64,000 bases of DNA from Enoplolaimus lenunculus (lineage: Eukaryota; Nematoda; Enoplea; Enoplida; Thoracostomopsidae). Both the position numbers and the translations under genes were made by a program. Below the pieces are notes generated by a model that was not told the origin of the DNA, searched no databases, and saw only the letters and a program-made list of their open reading frames with translations. The number at the start of each line of letters is the position of its first letter. Position 1 is the first letter of the stretch. Shown here piece by piece: positions 28,701-37,869 of the stretch. Where the stretch lies: contig JASANG010000570.1 of the NCBI GenBank assembly GCA_030248215.1, forward strand, positions 1 to 64,000, given 5' to 3'.

Positions 28701-31700
28701 GGCGAATAAGGCATATCTCGAATCCGATTCATGCTGCGAAACATTTACAAGTAATTTTGGTATCATTGCAACATTTTGAATTCCACATTCGACTGGCTGT
28801 ATGCAACTACGTTCTTCGCTTTTAAATGCTACCAGCAAACTCAGTGCCGTGCGTCCGGTTGCTCGCGCCCCAAATCATAATCCAGGCTATTTAGCAGTGG
28901 CGAATTTAGGGTTTTTGCACGAATAATTCGAGGTTGACCGATCCCATCCCAACAAAGTTGCGTCTAAATTTCAAGTCAGACTCATTTTTTTGGAGCGAGC
29001 GAATGAACCGCACTGAACCGCAGCCACGAGAGTACCAGTTAAAGTTGAATGCATTTTCGCGAGCCAAACAAGCTAAAACATAGCCACAGTATTTATTTTA
29101 TGATTTTAACTCAGTTTCGCTTGTGTCGGCGGAATCGAGGGTTAAAATAGAAATTGTCGAAAGAATGAAAACCTCGCGAGCGAAGCGATTATAAAGCCAG
29201 ATACGATTTTAGTTGTAAATTCCAAAACAAAATTTTAGTTTATTTTTATTCGATGCGGCATCGAGTAACAAGAATTACCGTTAGATTCATCCGTGCCATT
29301 CAGATCGAAAGCGGACCGAAACAGGCGCATTTATTGTGTTCAAACTTATCAAAATTTCTATTTCTGGATCTGGTACCTACAGATGTTAGACCGCGTTTGT
29401 TTTCCGAATGCCGGTCCTTTTTAGGCCGGGCGTTCCACCGGACGATGGGGTTTGGGGGCGCTTAAAACGGCCGGGAACAAGAGCTATAATTTTTGTCATA
29501 CCATTATTATGTTAAGAAATTTCAAGCCATGATTCGAGCCATCAGGACCTCGGCTAGGGATTTGGTTGTTAGAACCGTAGCCACAAGAGGCAGGGGGAGA
29601 CTCAGTTTCCCCTAGAAATATTTTGCACCCCCTAGAAAAGTTTTAGCCCCGTTTACTAGCCGGTCATTACAACCGGATGCTCTTTAAAATCGTTTTGTCA
29701 CCCGCCAGCAGGTTTATCTGGCTACAGGCCTGTACAAAATATTGATTAAAATTGGCAAACGCTTTGAACGACCAGCAGTTTAGCGAAGATTTCTCATGCA
29801 GCAATGATGATAGCAAGCGCATCGTGTCGCTTGTAAGCAACTGTGACAATATATGTTTCCTCTCTAAAAGCTTAAACTAACTTGATTTAAGCTTAAGCTA
29901 ATTCAGTAGTATTAAACTAACTTTCAAGAAGAATTGAACTAACTGGTAGGTTTACGCTTAAACTAATTCAAAATCTTACGCATTATGAGTTAAGCTAAAC
30001 TTAGTAAACTTTTTGATGCACATAATTTCTGGGCTGGGCTGCACTTGTTACTTAAACTAAAATAAGTTTACTTAAAATCGTTTTTAACTTAAATATCTGC
30101 TAGTTTAAGTAAAACTTAAAATGCCAGTTTATTTAGTCCGTCCAGCCATTTGAGTTTTACTTAAACTAATATTCAAGTTCAGTTAAGCTATAATGTAAGT
30201 TTAAGTTTTTAGAGAATATGTGTTTTATTTTAGGATATGGCGCAAGCATATGGTGCAACCGGTAATCTTAGCGTAATTATCGTGAGATTTTTATTCAATC
30301 AATTGCATACAATGGACGAACAACATTTTGCAGAAACCAATGACGTACAGAACAAAAAACCGCTTCTAAGAAGTATTCAGCCTGCGTCAATTCTCGATGT
30401 GAAGGTAACATGATAATTCTCATACGGTTGTTTATAGCTGAACTACAAATATGGTTCATTTGAGTGTACCCATTTGTCAAAGGCGAAAGTCTTCCAAAAA
30501 ACTGAAATATTTAAATAGGCTTTGGCTTTCGAGGAAATAAACAAATGCCGATTAGTTATATATTCTTCGAGTCAAAGTGTGTCAACAGTTGTCAAAATAT
30601 GTTTCACCCACAGTTAACGGTTTTAAATTACAAAATCGATATTTTTTCCAATCAGAAGGCATACGGATGCTAAAATAACTCTAAATGCACAAATAAAAGC
30701 ATCGATAAAACGTGTAAAATATCAAGATAAACATTTGGTATAACAACAGTATAGGAACCTCTGACAAATATTTCATTGGGACCGAAACTGCTAGAAAGAG
30801 GTATATATTTGGCTTAAACATGGCTGCCCTGGAAGGCACATAAAATTGCATTTGTACTGGTAAGCATGAGTCCATAAATGTTAATAATCCCTAATTGTAG
30901 CGCATAAATGACTCCAAGACCAAATAAAGTTGAGTTCGAAACTTTAAAGCATACTTAAGTTTAGAAAGTACATTTCAAAGTATAACCGTGTATTATCGCT
31001 CAAGCTTTTGATGCAAGACAAATAATCGTTTTATTCATCGGATAGCTATGATACCTAATATATCAGTAACGAAGAGTGTAGGAGCGTGGGCTAAAAATAA
31101 ATAATGGTCCGTAACCGAATAACAGGGGTTACTTAACCTTAAACCAAGTGATTGCCTAAGCTTTAGCTTAAGCATGAGACGTAACCTTATAAAACAATTT
31201 AGCTAAGCATTTGTCAATCATGTCAAATTATAAATATACAAACAAAGCATCATTTTGACGTTTTCACTTTTAGTCACTGCGTTCAGTGTTGTTGTTGTTG
31301 TTGTTGTAGGATCTCATCAAATCAACCGATACAATTAGCACAATGGCGTCAGTTCAAAGTGAACCGCTTGGTCGTCAAATTAAAGAAAAACCAAATTATT
31401 ATTTTGAGTATAAGAAAAAAATGCGAGAACAACTTGGCAACCAATCTTTGTCGACGATTTATTTGCCTCATTCGTTCGAAGGAAGTTGTTATACAATCAC
31501 TGACAATGATCAGCTTGGACAGCAGATCGCAGTTGAAAGCTGCAGTAACTCATCCGGATCAAGTAATGGATCAACAATTGTCAATAACAAACGGGTCGAG
31601 TCCCAGCAATCGTTAGATGAACGAAGTCAATTCAGCTCGAGTCATTCTCTTGATAATTGTTTCAATGATTGCGAGGATAAACAAGTAAGAGGCCGAAGGT

Positions 31701-34301
31701 TTCAGAAACCAGTGGCGTAAAATTGTTGGTGATCTCCAACTGGGATATAAACTTATTATTAATTTTGCCAGTTACCTTTTCTTCAGTTGACCAAATAATA
31801 ATAATACCGCAAACGATATTATGGCAAACGTTAAGTGGACTAAATTTTTTCTGCAAGGTTGGGCCCCTGGTTTCTTTGGATACTGTCCTTAAGGTAAGCA
31901 AGCATTTTTAAATACCGCGTTCTATTTAATATAGTAACGAAATAACATTAGCAAAGTTAATATTTTTAACATTAATGTTTCATTATCGATTGTACGTGGC
32001 GAAATATTTGAATTTTAGATTGACTCTGAACTGAGAGTTGCACAGTTGGGTCTTCAAAAAAGACACATCGAATTAAGCCGTGAACTCCAAATGCAATCAG
32101 CATCTTTGGAGTATCATCCGGACGATCCGCATACCAGCGACGACAATCGGAGCAAACGTCAAACAGAATTGAAACACGAAATAAACTCAAGTTGCCGATA
32201 CAATGGATACTGGCACCAGCAACAACAACAACAACAACAACGTCAACATCGACAACTGCAATATTCTCAAGAGCAACAACCGCAACTGCATCATTTTTTC
32301 CACCGACATGGCGAACAGGAGCCACCCGCACTTCAAACACATCAACAACACCAACACCAAAATCATCATCAACAACAAAAATATTCGCCATCTTCAAAAC
32401 GAAACAGTTTTGTGGTTCATGATCGCGAACTCGTTGAAACAACTGAAAATCCTGCTATACATTTTGTATTTTCTGCCCGATTGAATACGTCACCCAGTGC
32501 ATCAACTGCAGATTTTTCCAATGACGTCATGAATACATCACAGTACGATAATTGCCAGCCGCCAGCACCGATTGACGGCATTTGTAGTGAAAATGAACAG
32601 GTGTCCAAGCGACATGCAAACGCGATTTATGCAAACGCTCAATCGGCTTGCAGGTCCAACTGCAATAAATACGAGAGTAACTTAGACGCAGAGACAACCA
32701 ATGATAAAGTATATTCAGGGTTGAGAAGCGGTGAAGCTGAAGACCTTGGCACTGATGTTTATAATGACGGACATGATTACATGGTACTGGATCGAGTACA
32801 GGAATTGTCAAATCTGAGTATAATTGATTCTCACAATGACCAGTGTTTTTCGGTAAATCAAAGTTCTCCTTTGAGTGACAATTCGACAACTTTGCCATCT
32901 GAACCAGGCAGCTTGTTCCACCCACAGCTCGTCAGTAACCGCAGTCTCAAGGTAAACGCTAATCGGCATGAAGTTAACTTAGCGGATGCCGGCCAATCCG
33001 TATGTCAAACAAGACAAACCCCATCGCCAATTACACGAAATCCATTTAATTACAACCAGCAACAATTTGAACAACACTCAACCGAATATGCTCATTTAAG
33101 CAACTGTTTTACAAACCCAAATTCGTTTACGTTGCCTCGACCGTCGAAACATATGAACCCCAGTGGTCATGCACGTTTATCGCCTGTAATATTTGACAAC
33201 CAATTGAAAAATTGTGCCAACGTTAACGCAAACACACAAATTGACCAACAAACTGGTGATCGGCAGAAAATCCAAACGAATCCAATCAGGTCGAGTTTGC
33301 CATGGAAATGTACTTCCACCGGACGTAACGACACAATTGCTCATACACAAAACGACGATCCACATCCTTTGCCAAGTATGTTCGACACCGTCAGTAGTGA
33401 AGCGAAAACAAAACACGAGAGACAAACTGGTTATTCTGATCGTCGGGAAGTACAACTAAACCAAAACAGAGCGACTTTACCTCTAAAATATGAATCAGCC
33501 GCAGATGAAGACAGTGAAACAATTCGTAACGAAGGAAACTACCACAACAAGCACCATCAGCCTCGCGTCATCCCACTGAAAATCGGTAATCCAGCAGGTT
33601 CTGATAGTCAAAATGGAACCGGTGAAAGTAACAGTGCATCGAAGCTGCTTAAAATAATTTCAACTCAATCTTCGGGTTCGTCCAGTACGCGATGTGGCCG
33701 CAGTTGTCGTGCACCGCGATTACTCAAAAAATCACAGGCAACTCGGGCTCCAAAACGAGATGAATCGATTGTAGGCCGGTTAGTCATTGATGAGCTTAAT
33801 TCTGTGTTTCAAAGAGCGGCAGTGATCGACACTAAACCGTCCAGCCAAAGATCTGTTCCATCTGCCCACGAGTCATCCGCGATGTTTTCTGGTGAATGCG
33901 ACAATGTTGTGGCTGGAAAACGTTTAGAACGGCACAAATCAACTGGTTCACCGGGATGTTTAAATGTTCCGAAATTTAATTTATCAAACTTCCAAAACGC
34001 TGAAAATGGCTCTCCGTTCAATAGCAGACGTGTCCAGTCACTCAAGTTTCCTCGGTCACAAAGCTACGCTAACAGTGTAGGAAATCGTTCTGTTGAGCAA
34101 TCAGTTGTTTTCAACCGGATTCGAAGCCGATTTGAAAGAAACTACGACGATTGTTTTGAGGATCCCTCGTTTACGATGCTGAATGCTGTTGTGGATCGTT
34201 GCAAAAACACTGATATTTGTGATGGATTGAACTTTGACGCTGATAGCAGTACGAGTACACCTCCTCCATTGCCAGACAGTTCCCCACCTGAAGTAATATA
34301 G
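9260..34301 (+). CDS. PHLPP: PHLPP-family PH domain leucine-rich repeat protein phosphatase, 22 coding exons
   Basis: PHLPP proteins are phosphatases that remove the hydrophobic-motif phosphate of AKT and conventional PKCs and so restrain growth signalling. Exons by splice signal and phase: 9260-10715, 11425-11559, 12236-12423, 13242-13388, 14097-14281, 14744-14975, 16366-16509, 17021-17102, 18118-18178, 18461-18556, 19506-19664, 20141-20338, 21006-21168, 22214-22344, 23981-24121, 25034-25110, 27296-27422, 27880-28210, 28526-28750, 30234-30404, 31310-31684, 32019-34301. The sum is 7107 nt (2368 residues plus stop) with every junction in phase. Domain order matches the family: RA-like (about 380-486), PH (486-593), LRRs (600-1125), PP2C-like (1126-1483), tail (1484-2368). 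The ATG at 9260 follows an in-frame TGA 12 nt upstream. It is much longer than human PHLPP1/2 because of a polar head and tail. Untranslated upstream exons cannot be excluded. The introns carry many transposons. Confidence 0.93.
11425..12423 (+). other. PHLPP: PHLPP exons 2-3: PH domain
   Basis: Exon 2 (11425-11559) and exon 3 (12236-12423) together encode about 107 residues. Exon 2 reads through VRRGRIFQQWIRRLCVLNGT, matching the opening strands of the PHLPP PH domain (R-x-G-x near the start, WxRR, then a hydrophobic strand). Exon 3 ends with FLAFDSIIDLNAWLPRCVK, the C-terminal helix with the near-invariant Trp. PH domains help recruit the protein to membranes or to PKC. Phases 1 and 0 join cleanly with the flanking exons. 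There is no long open frame here because both exons are short. Confidence 0.85.
12691..12993. repeat. TTAA-flanked MITE in PHLPP intron 3
   Basis: Begins and ends with TTAA (12691-12694, 12990-12993), the target duplication of piggyBac-type movers. Inverted ends run about 60 bp: GCCCATATTCACACGTGCAA left, the inverse of TTGCACGTGTGAATGGTGC right, then paired GCAGCTGCAACTTGCATG arms. Too short to encode a transposase. Confidence 0.7.
15019..15263. repeat. family B hAT-like MITE with (GGCTTA)n tract, PHLPP intron 6
   Basis: Flanked by an exact 8-bp direct repeat ATAAAACT (15019-15026 and 15256-15263). The left end is GGCCCATGTATAGAACAGGG; the right end is the shorter CCGGCCC. Inside are about eight uninterrupted GCTTAG units (about 15144-15190) and more interrupted ones. 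Frames such as a Leu/Arg run come only from this repeat. Confidence 0.7.
15281..15622. repeat. family G foldback element, copy 1 (PHLPP intron 6)
   Basis: Ends CCCTAAAAGCTTAAACTAAC and the inverse at the right (AGTTTAAGTTTTTAAAGAG). It is collinear over about 340 bp with 29861-30216. Repeated AACTTAAAC/GTTTAAGTT motifs allow extensive self-pairing. Confidence 0.65.
15857..16228. repeat. family C MITE, copy 1 (PHLPP intron 6)
   Basis: Inverted ends GGCTGGGTTTCTGAAACC and GGTTTC-like CGGAAACCCAGCC, with an ATT flank on both sides (15854-15856, 16229-16231). The arms carry repeated TACTTAAG motifs. 372 bp without coding capacity. Confidence 0.7.
16621..16785. repeat. family B MITE, decayed copy (PHLPP intron 7)
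   Basis: Left end GGGCCGATGTATAGAATAGA and right end CGCCTGATCCTTACGTGGACC match family B ends; CCTAAGCCTAAACCTAA is the decayed tract in reverse orientation. No target duplication remains. Confidence 0.5.
17191..17768. repeat. family E element, copy 1 (PHLPP intron 8)
   Basis: Ends TTGAGCGAAGCTCGGAGTTTC and inverse GAGTTTCGCTCAA followed by CGCTACGACTGG. The start includes TTTTATGTTTTGTACTCGGG and GTCCGTCCGTCCG. Two diverged units of about 170 bp begin near 17399 and 17569 (TAGCTA..GCTAATTTGCATAA). Confidence 0.65.
18835..19375. other. unclassified segment in PHLPP intron 10
   Basis: Base composition is less AT-rich than neighbouring intron DNA and open frames of 77 codons lie on both strands (18960-19216) without recognisable domains. 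CCAAATTTGAATTTTT-like motifs occur at both edges, so a decayed repeat is the best guess. Confidence 0.3.
19690..19947. repeat. family C MITE, copy 2 (PHLPP intron 11)
   Basis: GCGTTTCCGAAACCCTACTTAAG at the left (in parts) and AAGAATTTAGAAACCCAGTC at the right mirror the ends of the 15857 copy; internal TACTTAAG motifs are shared. Shorter and more diverged. Confidence 0.6.
20662..20920. repeat. family D foldback MITE (PHLPP intron 12)
   Basis: CACTGTAAAAAATGGTGAGTC to the inverse GACTCACCACCTTTGCTGTG. An internal set of CCCGAGTCAAATTC units repeats about four times with small changes, then an inverted arm follows. Confidence 0.65.
21190..21471. repeat. MITE with AAGAGTGTGCAACT ends (PHLPP intron 13)
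   Basis: Inverted ends AAGAGTGTGCAACT and AGTTGCACACTCTT. Subterminal arms pair again (CGCGTTGCGTTTT with AAAAACGCAACGCG; GGTAC/GTACC). The centre is GC-richer with CCCCCC and GGGGGG runs. No clear target duplication. Confidence 0.6.
22575..22987 (+). repeat. family A MITE (PHLPP intron 14)
   Basis: Ends CTGTATTGACCCGAATAAG and inverse GGGTCACTACA, collinear with the 47969 copy, including AACTTTAAAGCGTACTTAAA and CCGGATATATATAAGTAACG. About 410 bp, no coding capacity. Confidence 0.7.
24733..24955 (-). repeat. diverged monomers of the 89-bp repeat (PHLPP intron 15)
   Basis: Read on the minus strand this gives three worn units with TTACAATTTT(G/C)CC, TTTTTCGTGATAAA and AAGGTCC motifs, as in the tandem array at 25554. 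Differences between units are many. Confidence 0.55.
25554..27170 (+). repeat. tandem array of about 18 copies of an 89-bp unit (PHLPP intron 16)
   Basis: The unit starts ACAATTTTTTCCCATCAGAA, contains TTTTGTAAAAAACACATTTT and GCCGCAGAATTTTATTGTG, and ends AAATGGGAAGGTCGCTTTCTT. Starts at 25554, 25643 and 25732 show the 89-bp step. Most units are identical; visible exceptions are a first-unit CCC to CCCC change, one extra A near 26120 and a shortened, altered unit near 27020. The array lies between exons 16 and 17 and gives meaningless repeated frames on both strands. Confidence 0.95.
28278..28500 (+). repeat. cryptic GTCCAAACG/TTGTCGTTT repeats in PHLPP intron 18
   Basis: Short motifs such as TTGTCCAAA, GCGTTTGGACCATTGTCG and GTCGTTTTTGCGATTGTTGCG recur with both orientations across about 220 bp. 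It resembles an internal part of a short repeat element; ends are not visible. Confidence 0.4.
29861..30216. repeat. family G foldback element, copy 2 (PHLPP intron 19)
   Basis: TCTCTAAAAGCTTAAACTAAC to AAGTTTAAGTTTTTAGAGA, inverted ends of about 18 bp. Same order of motifs as 15281-15622. The right end lies about 18 bp before the exon 20 acceptor, so its T-rich tail serves in the polypyrimidine region. Confidence 0.65.
30867..31135 (+). repeat. family A MITE, internal part (PHLPP intron 20)
   Basis: From GAGTCCATAAATGTTAATAA to AATAACAGGGGTTAC it follows the middle of the full A copy; both terminal inverted repeats are missing. Confidence 0.6.
31288..31308 (+). repeat. (GTT)n microsatellite at the exon 21 acceptor
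   Basis: Six to seven GTT units run straight into TAG, the acceptor of PHLPP exon 21 at 31309. The microsatellite therefore takes the place of the usual pyrimidine tract. Confidence 0.8.
31310..34301 (+). other. PHLPP: PHLPP exons 21-22: long disordered C-terminal tail
   Basis: Exon 21 (31310-31684) and the large terminal exon 22 (32019-34301) encode about 885 residues with no recognisable fold, rich in Ser, Asn, Gln and His. A Gln/His-rich segment (roughly residues 1673-1735) is coded by CAA/CAC runs at 32214-32400. The chain ends SSPPEVI, a possible class III PDZ ligand; human PHLPPs end in a class I PDZ ligand. The acceptor of exon 21 lies directly behind a GTT microsatellite. Confidence 0.85.
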
Positions 34302-34784
34302 AATATCTTCAAGCCGTTTGTACCATAGAGTATTGATTGTGTATAACTCGTGTACTCATGTACGCTTTTCAATTTCATTCAAGGTTTATGGCTATAAGCA
34401 AAGGCTTGGGCTACGCTTAGGCATACGTGAGAGTTTTGCTAAACCGGAGCCTTAGCGTACTTGACCAACTAAGTAAGTATCTGATAGTTATATAGGGAGA
34501 GTTCGTTGGATCTTGATGTAGCTAGCATTAGGGCGTCGTAGCACAGGGTTGGAACTGGCCTGGTTTTTAGGACCCGGGCCCGCAACTTTCACGTTTTCTG
34601 GAGAACAAAACAAAACATCAAATGATGGTATTGTGGTTGCTAATCAAGTACTTGCCATATATGTCAATCTGTCGTGAGAAAATATGAACAAAAATATAAA
34701 CGTTCCCATGCAAAACGTCCAACCGAATAACAGAAAAACAATTTTGGACCAATGTCCAGGTTGTGTGTCCGTCTGCTGTGTGTA
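34302..34784. other. PHLPP 3' flank, no further gene recognised
   Basis: Presumed 3' untranslated and intergenic DNA with a decayed GGCTTA-type tract near 34390-34450. No AATAAA is seen within it. Confidence 0.4.
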
Positions 34785-34929
34785 CTGAGTGGCGGATCTG
34801 AGCGTGACCTCAGACATAAAGTGATCAAAATTAACAATTACAATTCCGAATGGATTGATATTATAAACAAACTGTGAGTTGTCGCCGCTAGCGGTTCCAG
34901 AGCTGGGTGGAGGGGTGCGTAAGTACGCC

Positions 34930-35190
34930 CCTATCACAAATTTTTTGTGATAAAAAGATAAGGTCCCTTCCTTACAATTTTCCCCCCGAAAATGTTTTGT
35001 AAAAAAGATAATGTCATTAATTTCTCAATCAGGATTTTTGTGATAAAATGATAAAGGTCTTTATCTTACAGTTTTCCCCATCAGAAAATTTTTAATGATA
35101 AAATGATAAAGTCCCTACCTTACAATTTTTCCACGTAACAAAATGTTTTGGTGACAAAATTCTAAGGTATCTACCTTGCTATTTTTATGT
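34930..35190 (+). repeat. diverged monomers of the 89-bp repeat
   Basis: Three worn units with TTGTGATAAAA, AAGGTC and CTTACAATTTT(C/T)CCC motifs follow a GC-rich leader (GGGTGCGTAAGTACGCCCC). A related leader and tail flank the big array at 25554, suggesting one element family. Confidence 0.55.
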
Positions 35191-35670
35191 ATCATAACAT
35201 TTGCCACCCCGCTACCTGTCGGAAATTAGATAATGTTTAATGATTTTTTGATGTTACCATTACTCTGAAATCAGACTCGAAGCCAATTGCAGAATTTTCG
35301 TCAATCCATATATCTCACCAAAAGCAAAGAGAATCAAATTTGATTTGAAAAATGCGCTCAGATTAACGATGCGTGTACAAGCTTTTTTCACGGCCAATAA
35401 AAATATTACACTATTAAGGCTTAGGCTGTCGCATAGGGAACTGCTACGATTTATTTCGACTGGCGACGCGTGCCCGGCTAGCTTAGGTCCGCGGGCCCGA
35501 AATGTGAACCCGGGCCCTTCGGGCATTGGCCCGTTTCGGTTACAACCCTGCCGTAGCAGTACTCACTAAATAAATTGTCTTAAAATTTGAAGAAATTGCT
35601 ATTTCCAGTATGCACGAATTTCTTTGTTTCAGGGAATAGGTGTGTTTTATTGAAGAATTAATTTTCTGAT

Positions 35671-36474
35671 TTTTTGAGCGAAGCGAAACTCCGAGCGCGG
35701 AGTTTCGCGAAGCGTTTTATGTTTTGTACTTGGGGGTCGAAAGGTGGATGGCCGTCCATCCGTCTGTCCGTCTGTCCATCCGAAAAGAATCTCAAGAACG
35801 GCTGAACCGATTATAATAAACTTTTTTGTTTGAAAGCTAATTATCCTGGAGTATTAACCTCGCATTGGGGTTTTAAAATTTTAAGCTGTTTATTAGCTAC
35901 AGGCTAATTTGCATAATTAATGAAGTCTAAATTAGGACTTTCCACAGTATTTCACTAATTATTACAGTTGGAAGCAATCTGATTTTAGCATTAAAGGGTT
36001 TTGGGTGCGAGAAATCTGCGTAGACTGTTTACAAACCTCCAAAACCGATAACTGAGCAGTTAGCTAATAGATAATTTGCATATTAGCATAGTTTATAAGT
36101 CTAAATTAGGACTTTTTGCAGTATTTCACTAATTATTAAGGTTAAAAACGTTATAATTTCAGCACTAAAGGGTTTTTAGGTGCGCAGAATTTTAATAAAT
36201 AGTTTAAAACATCCAGAACCGATAATTCAATAGTTAGCTAATAGCTAATTTGCATATTAGCTTAATTCACAAGACAAAACTAGGACTTTTTAAATATTTC
36301 AATAATTATTTTAGGGTTTACTGAAGGTTTTTGGGAGCGAGGAATCTGAATAAATTGTTTACAAACCTCCAAAATCGATAAATTAATAGTTAGCTAATAA
36401 CTAATTTGCATATTACCTTAATTGCTTACGTGTGTTCGAGCTTCGCTCAATAACTGTAGTCCCACTACGACTGG
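35671..36474. repeat. family E element, copy 2
   Basis: TTGAGCGAAGCGAAACTCCG to inverse CGAGCTTCGCTCAA plus CACTACGACTGG. Internal units of about 156-174 bp begin near 35893, 36062, 36236 and 36392 (GCTAATTTGCATA motif), one more than in copy 1. Confidence 0.7.
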
Positions 36475-36479
36475 TATAT

Positions 36480-36930
36480 GTATAAAATGCTCTGTTCTTA
36501 TTATTAAAATGTATATAAATAATGGAATATCGAAGATATTTCGGGTTGAACTCAGGCTTCCCCAACTTATGTTTAGGATTTGGACGTACCTTATGTTGCA
36601 AAATAACGGTATTGAGTTGAGCTTTAGCCCCCAATTTTGGAGTCGGTTTCCAGGGCTAACCTATGAGTTATATTTCAGAAACATATGCCTTATATTTCTG
36701 AAATGTTTGTCTGTATTTCAGAAATATTTTTCGGTCATAAAACAGTCTTTAATTTTAGACATTCAACTGGAAAAACATTTTAGACCAATATTTCTGAAAA
36801 CTTTAAGAAATGAAAATCATTAATTCAAGACATATGTCAGGAGTCTGTATCAAGATATAAATTGTGTTAAATTTCAGACAATACTTCTTAAATACAAGAC
36901 ACAAATACGAGACAATTTATTTGGGTAAGC
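36480..36930 (+). repeat. family F repeat, copy 2
   Basis: Collinear with 3648-4075: ATCGAAGATATTTCGGGTTG, AACTCAGGCTTCCCCAACTT, then ATTTCAGAAATATTT motifs. It contains GAGCTTTAGCCCCCAATTTT (36618-36637), an unoccupied version of the target of the palindrome element at 38056. Confidence 0.6.
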
Positions 36931-37869
36931 ACTTTACATACCCTATAAGCAAAGCCTAAGGCTTCGTGAAAAAATTAGTCTAAATCTTAAGTTTTCGGAA
37001 TCCAGCGGAAAACTGTCCTCCCTTTTTGCTACAGGAAAAGAGATTACCTGCATAAACTGCGCAAATTTCAGCTAACTTTACAGTCTAAATTAGATTGGTA
37101 AATATTTAAAGATCACATCAAATAGTATTAATGAATATTTTTAAAGTGCATGGCTGTTAAATGTCCGAAAATGAACCATTAACCGTTAATTGCCACACGG
37201 AAATATCATATGCTAAAAACAGACAATAAAGCAAGCGTGCAATTAAAAAAATAACATCTTTAGTGAAAATTGAAGCGCTTTCTATTGATTTTTGAAATTG
37301 CGTTTTCGGAAACTGAAAACAATTTTAAAATGCAGACTATAAATACTGTAAAGTTCAATCGCCACTTTTACTATGTTTTATAAAGAACGGATTACTTTGT
37401 GACCGTAATAGGCATGGTTTCAGTATAAGTAGTCTGCGTTATATTATTTCATCTTTTAAAGTAATCTGAAATTGTATCAACTATGTAACAGAGCCATAAA
37501 TGTGTCTCACTTTACTCAGTTATCGGACACCGAAATTGGCATATTTTCGCTGAGGTATGGCCCACAGGGGCACAACATTGAAGTATTTGATGAGTTTGTT
37601 GCGACAATAAAGTAGAAGCATTGAACCGGTGTTTTTGCAGTTGGACGTTGTATTCAGGTAAGAAATCTTCATTTTGCTTGCGCTTTGAAACTGCAGAAGA
37701 GAATCGAAACCTTGTTTGAACTGTGGAAAGGCGAAATATAATCAATAAGGAGCGGGATAAAATTCGGAATCTAAATCGGAATCACAGATCTCAACCAAGT
37801 GCATAAACAATCCTAAATCTGTAAAAGTTCAATCAAGTTTTATCGCTGCTTGTGGCGTACACTGTGGTA

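Larger units (their letters stand above)
23981..30404 (+). other. PHLPP: PHLPP exons 15-20: PP2C-like phosphatase domain
   Basis: Exons 23981-24121, 25034-25110, 27296-27422, 27880-28210, 28526-28750 and 30234-30404 encode residues 1126-1483. The family landmark SESSGERNKLC is followed by AVFAMIDGG (Asp about 1197, the first metal ligand). Next come VYLLHVANVGQTEAILCRNG, then INGITSCSRLLGCNFLFP, then FLLIANRGLWEYI and LAQAYGATGNLSVIIVRF as separate motifs. The canonical SDG of ordinary PP2Cs is NRG here (vertebrate PHLPPs also lack that Asp). The last motif, QDN in human PHLPP, is TGN, so a second canonical acidic ligand is absent. Exon 16 is only 77 nt. Confidence 0.88.

Noticed and set aside
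29253-29465. 70-codon frame in PHLPP intron 19
   Set aside because: No homology recognised and surrounded by repeat-like GAGCGAAGCG DNA.
36422-36823. 133-codon frame
   Set aside because: It runs across the end of a family E element and through a family F repeat.
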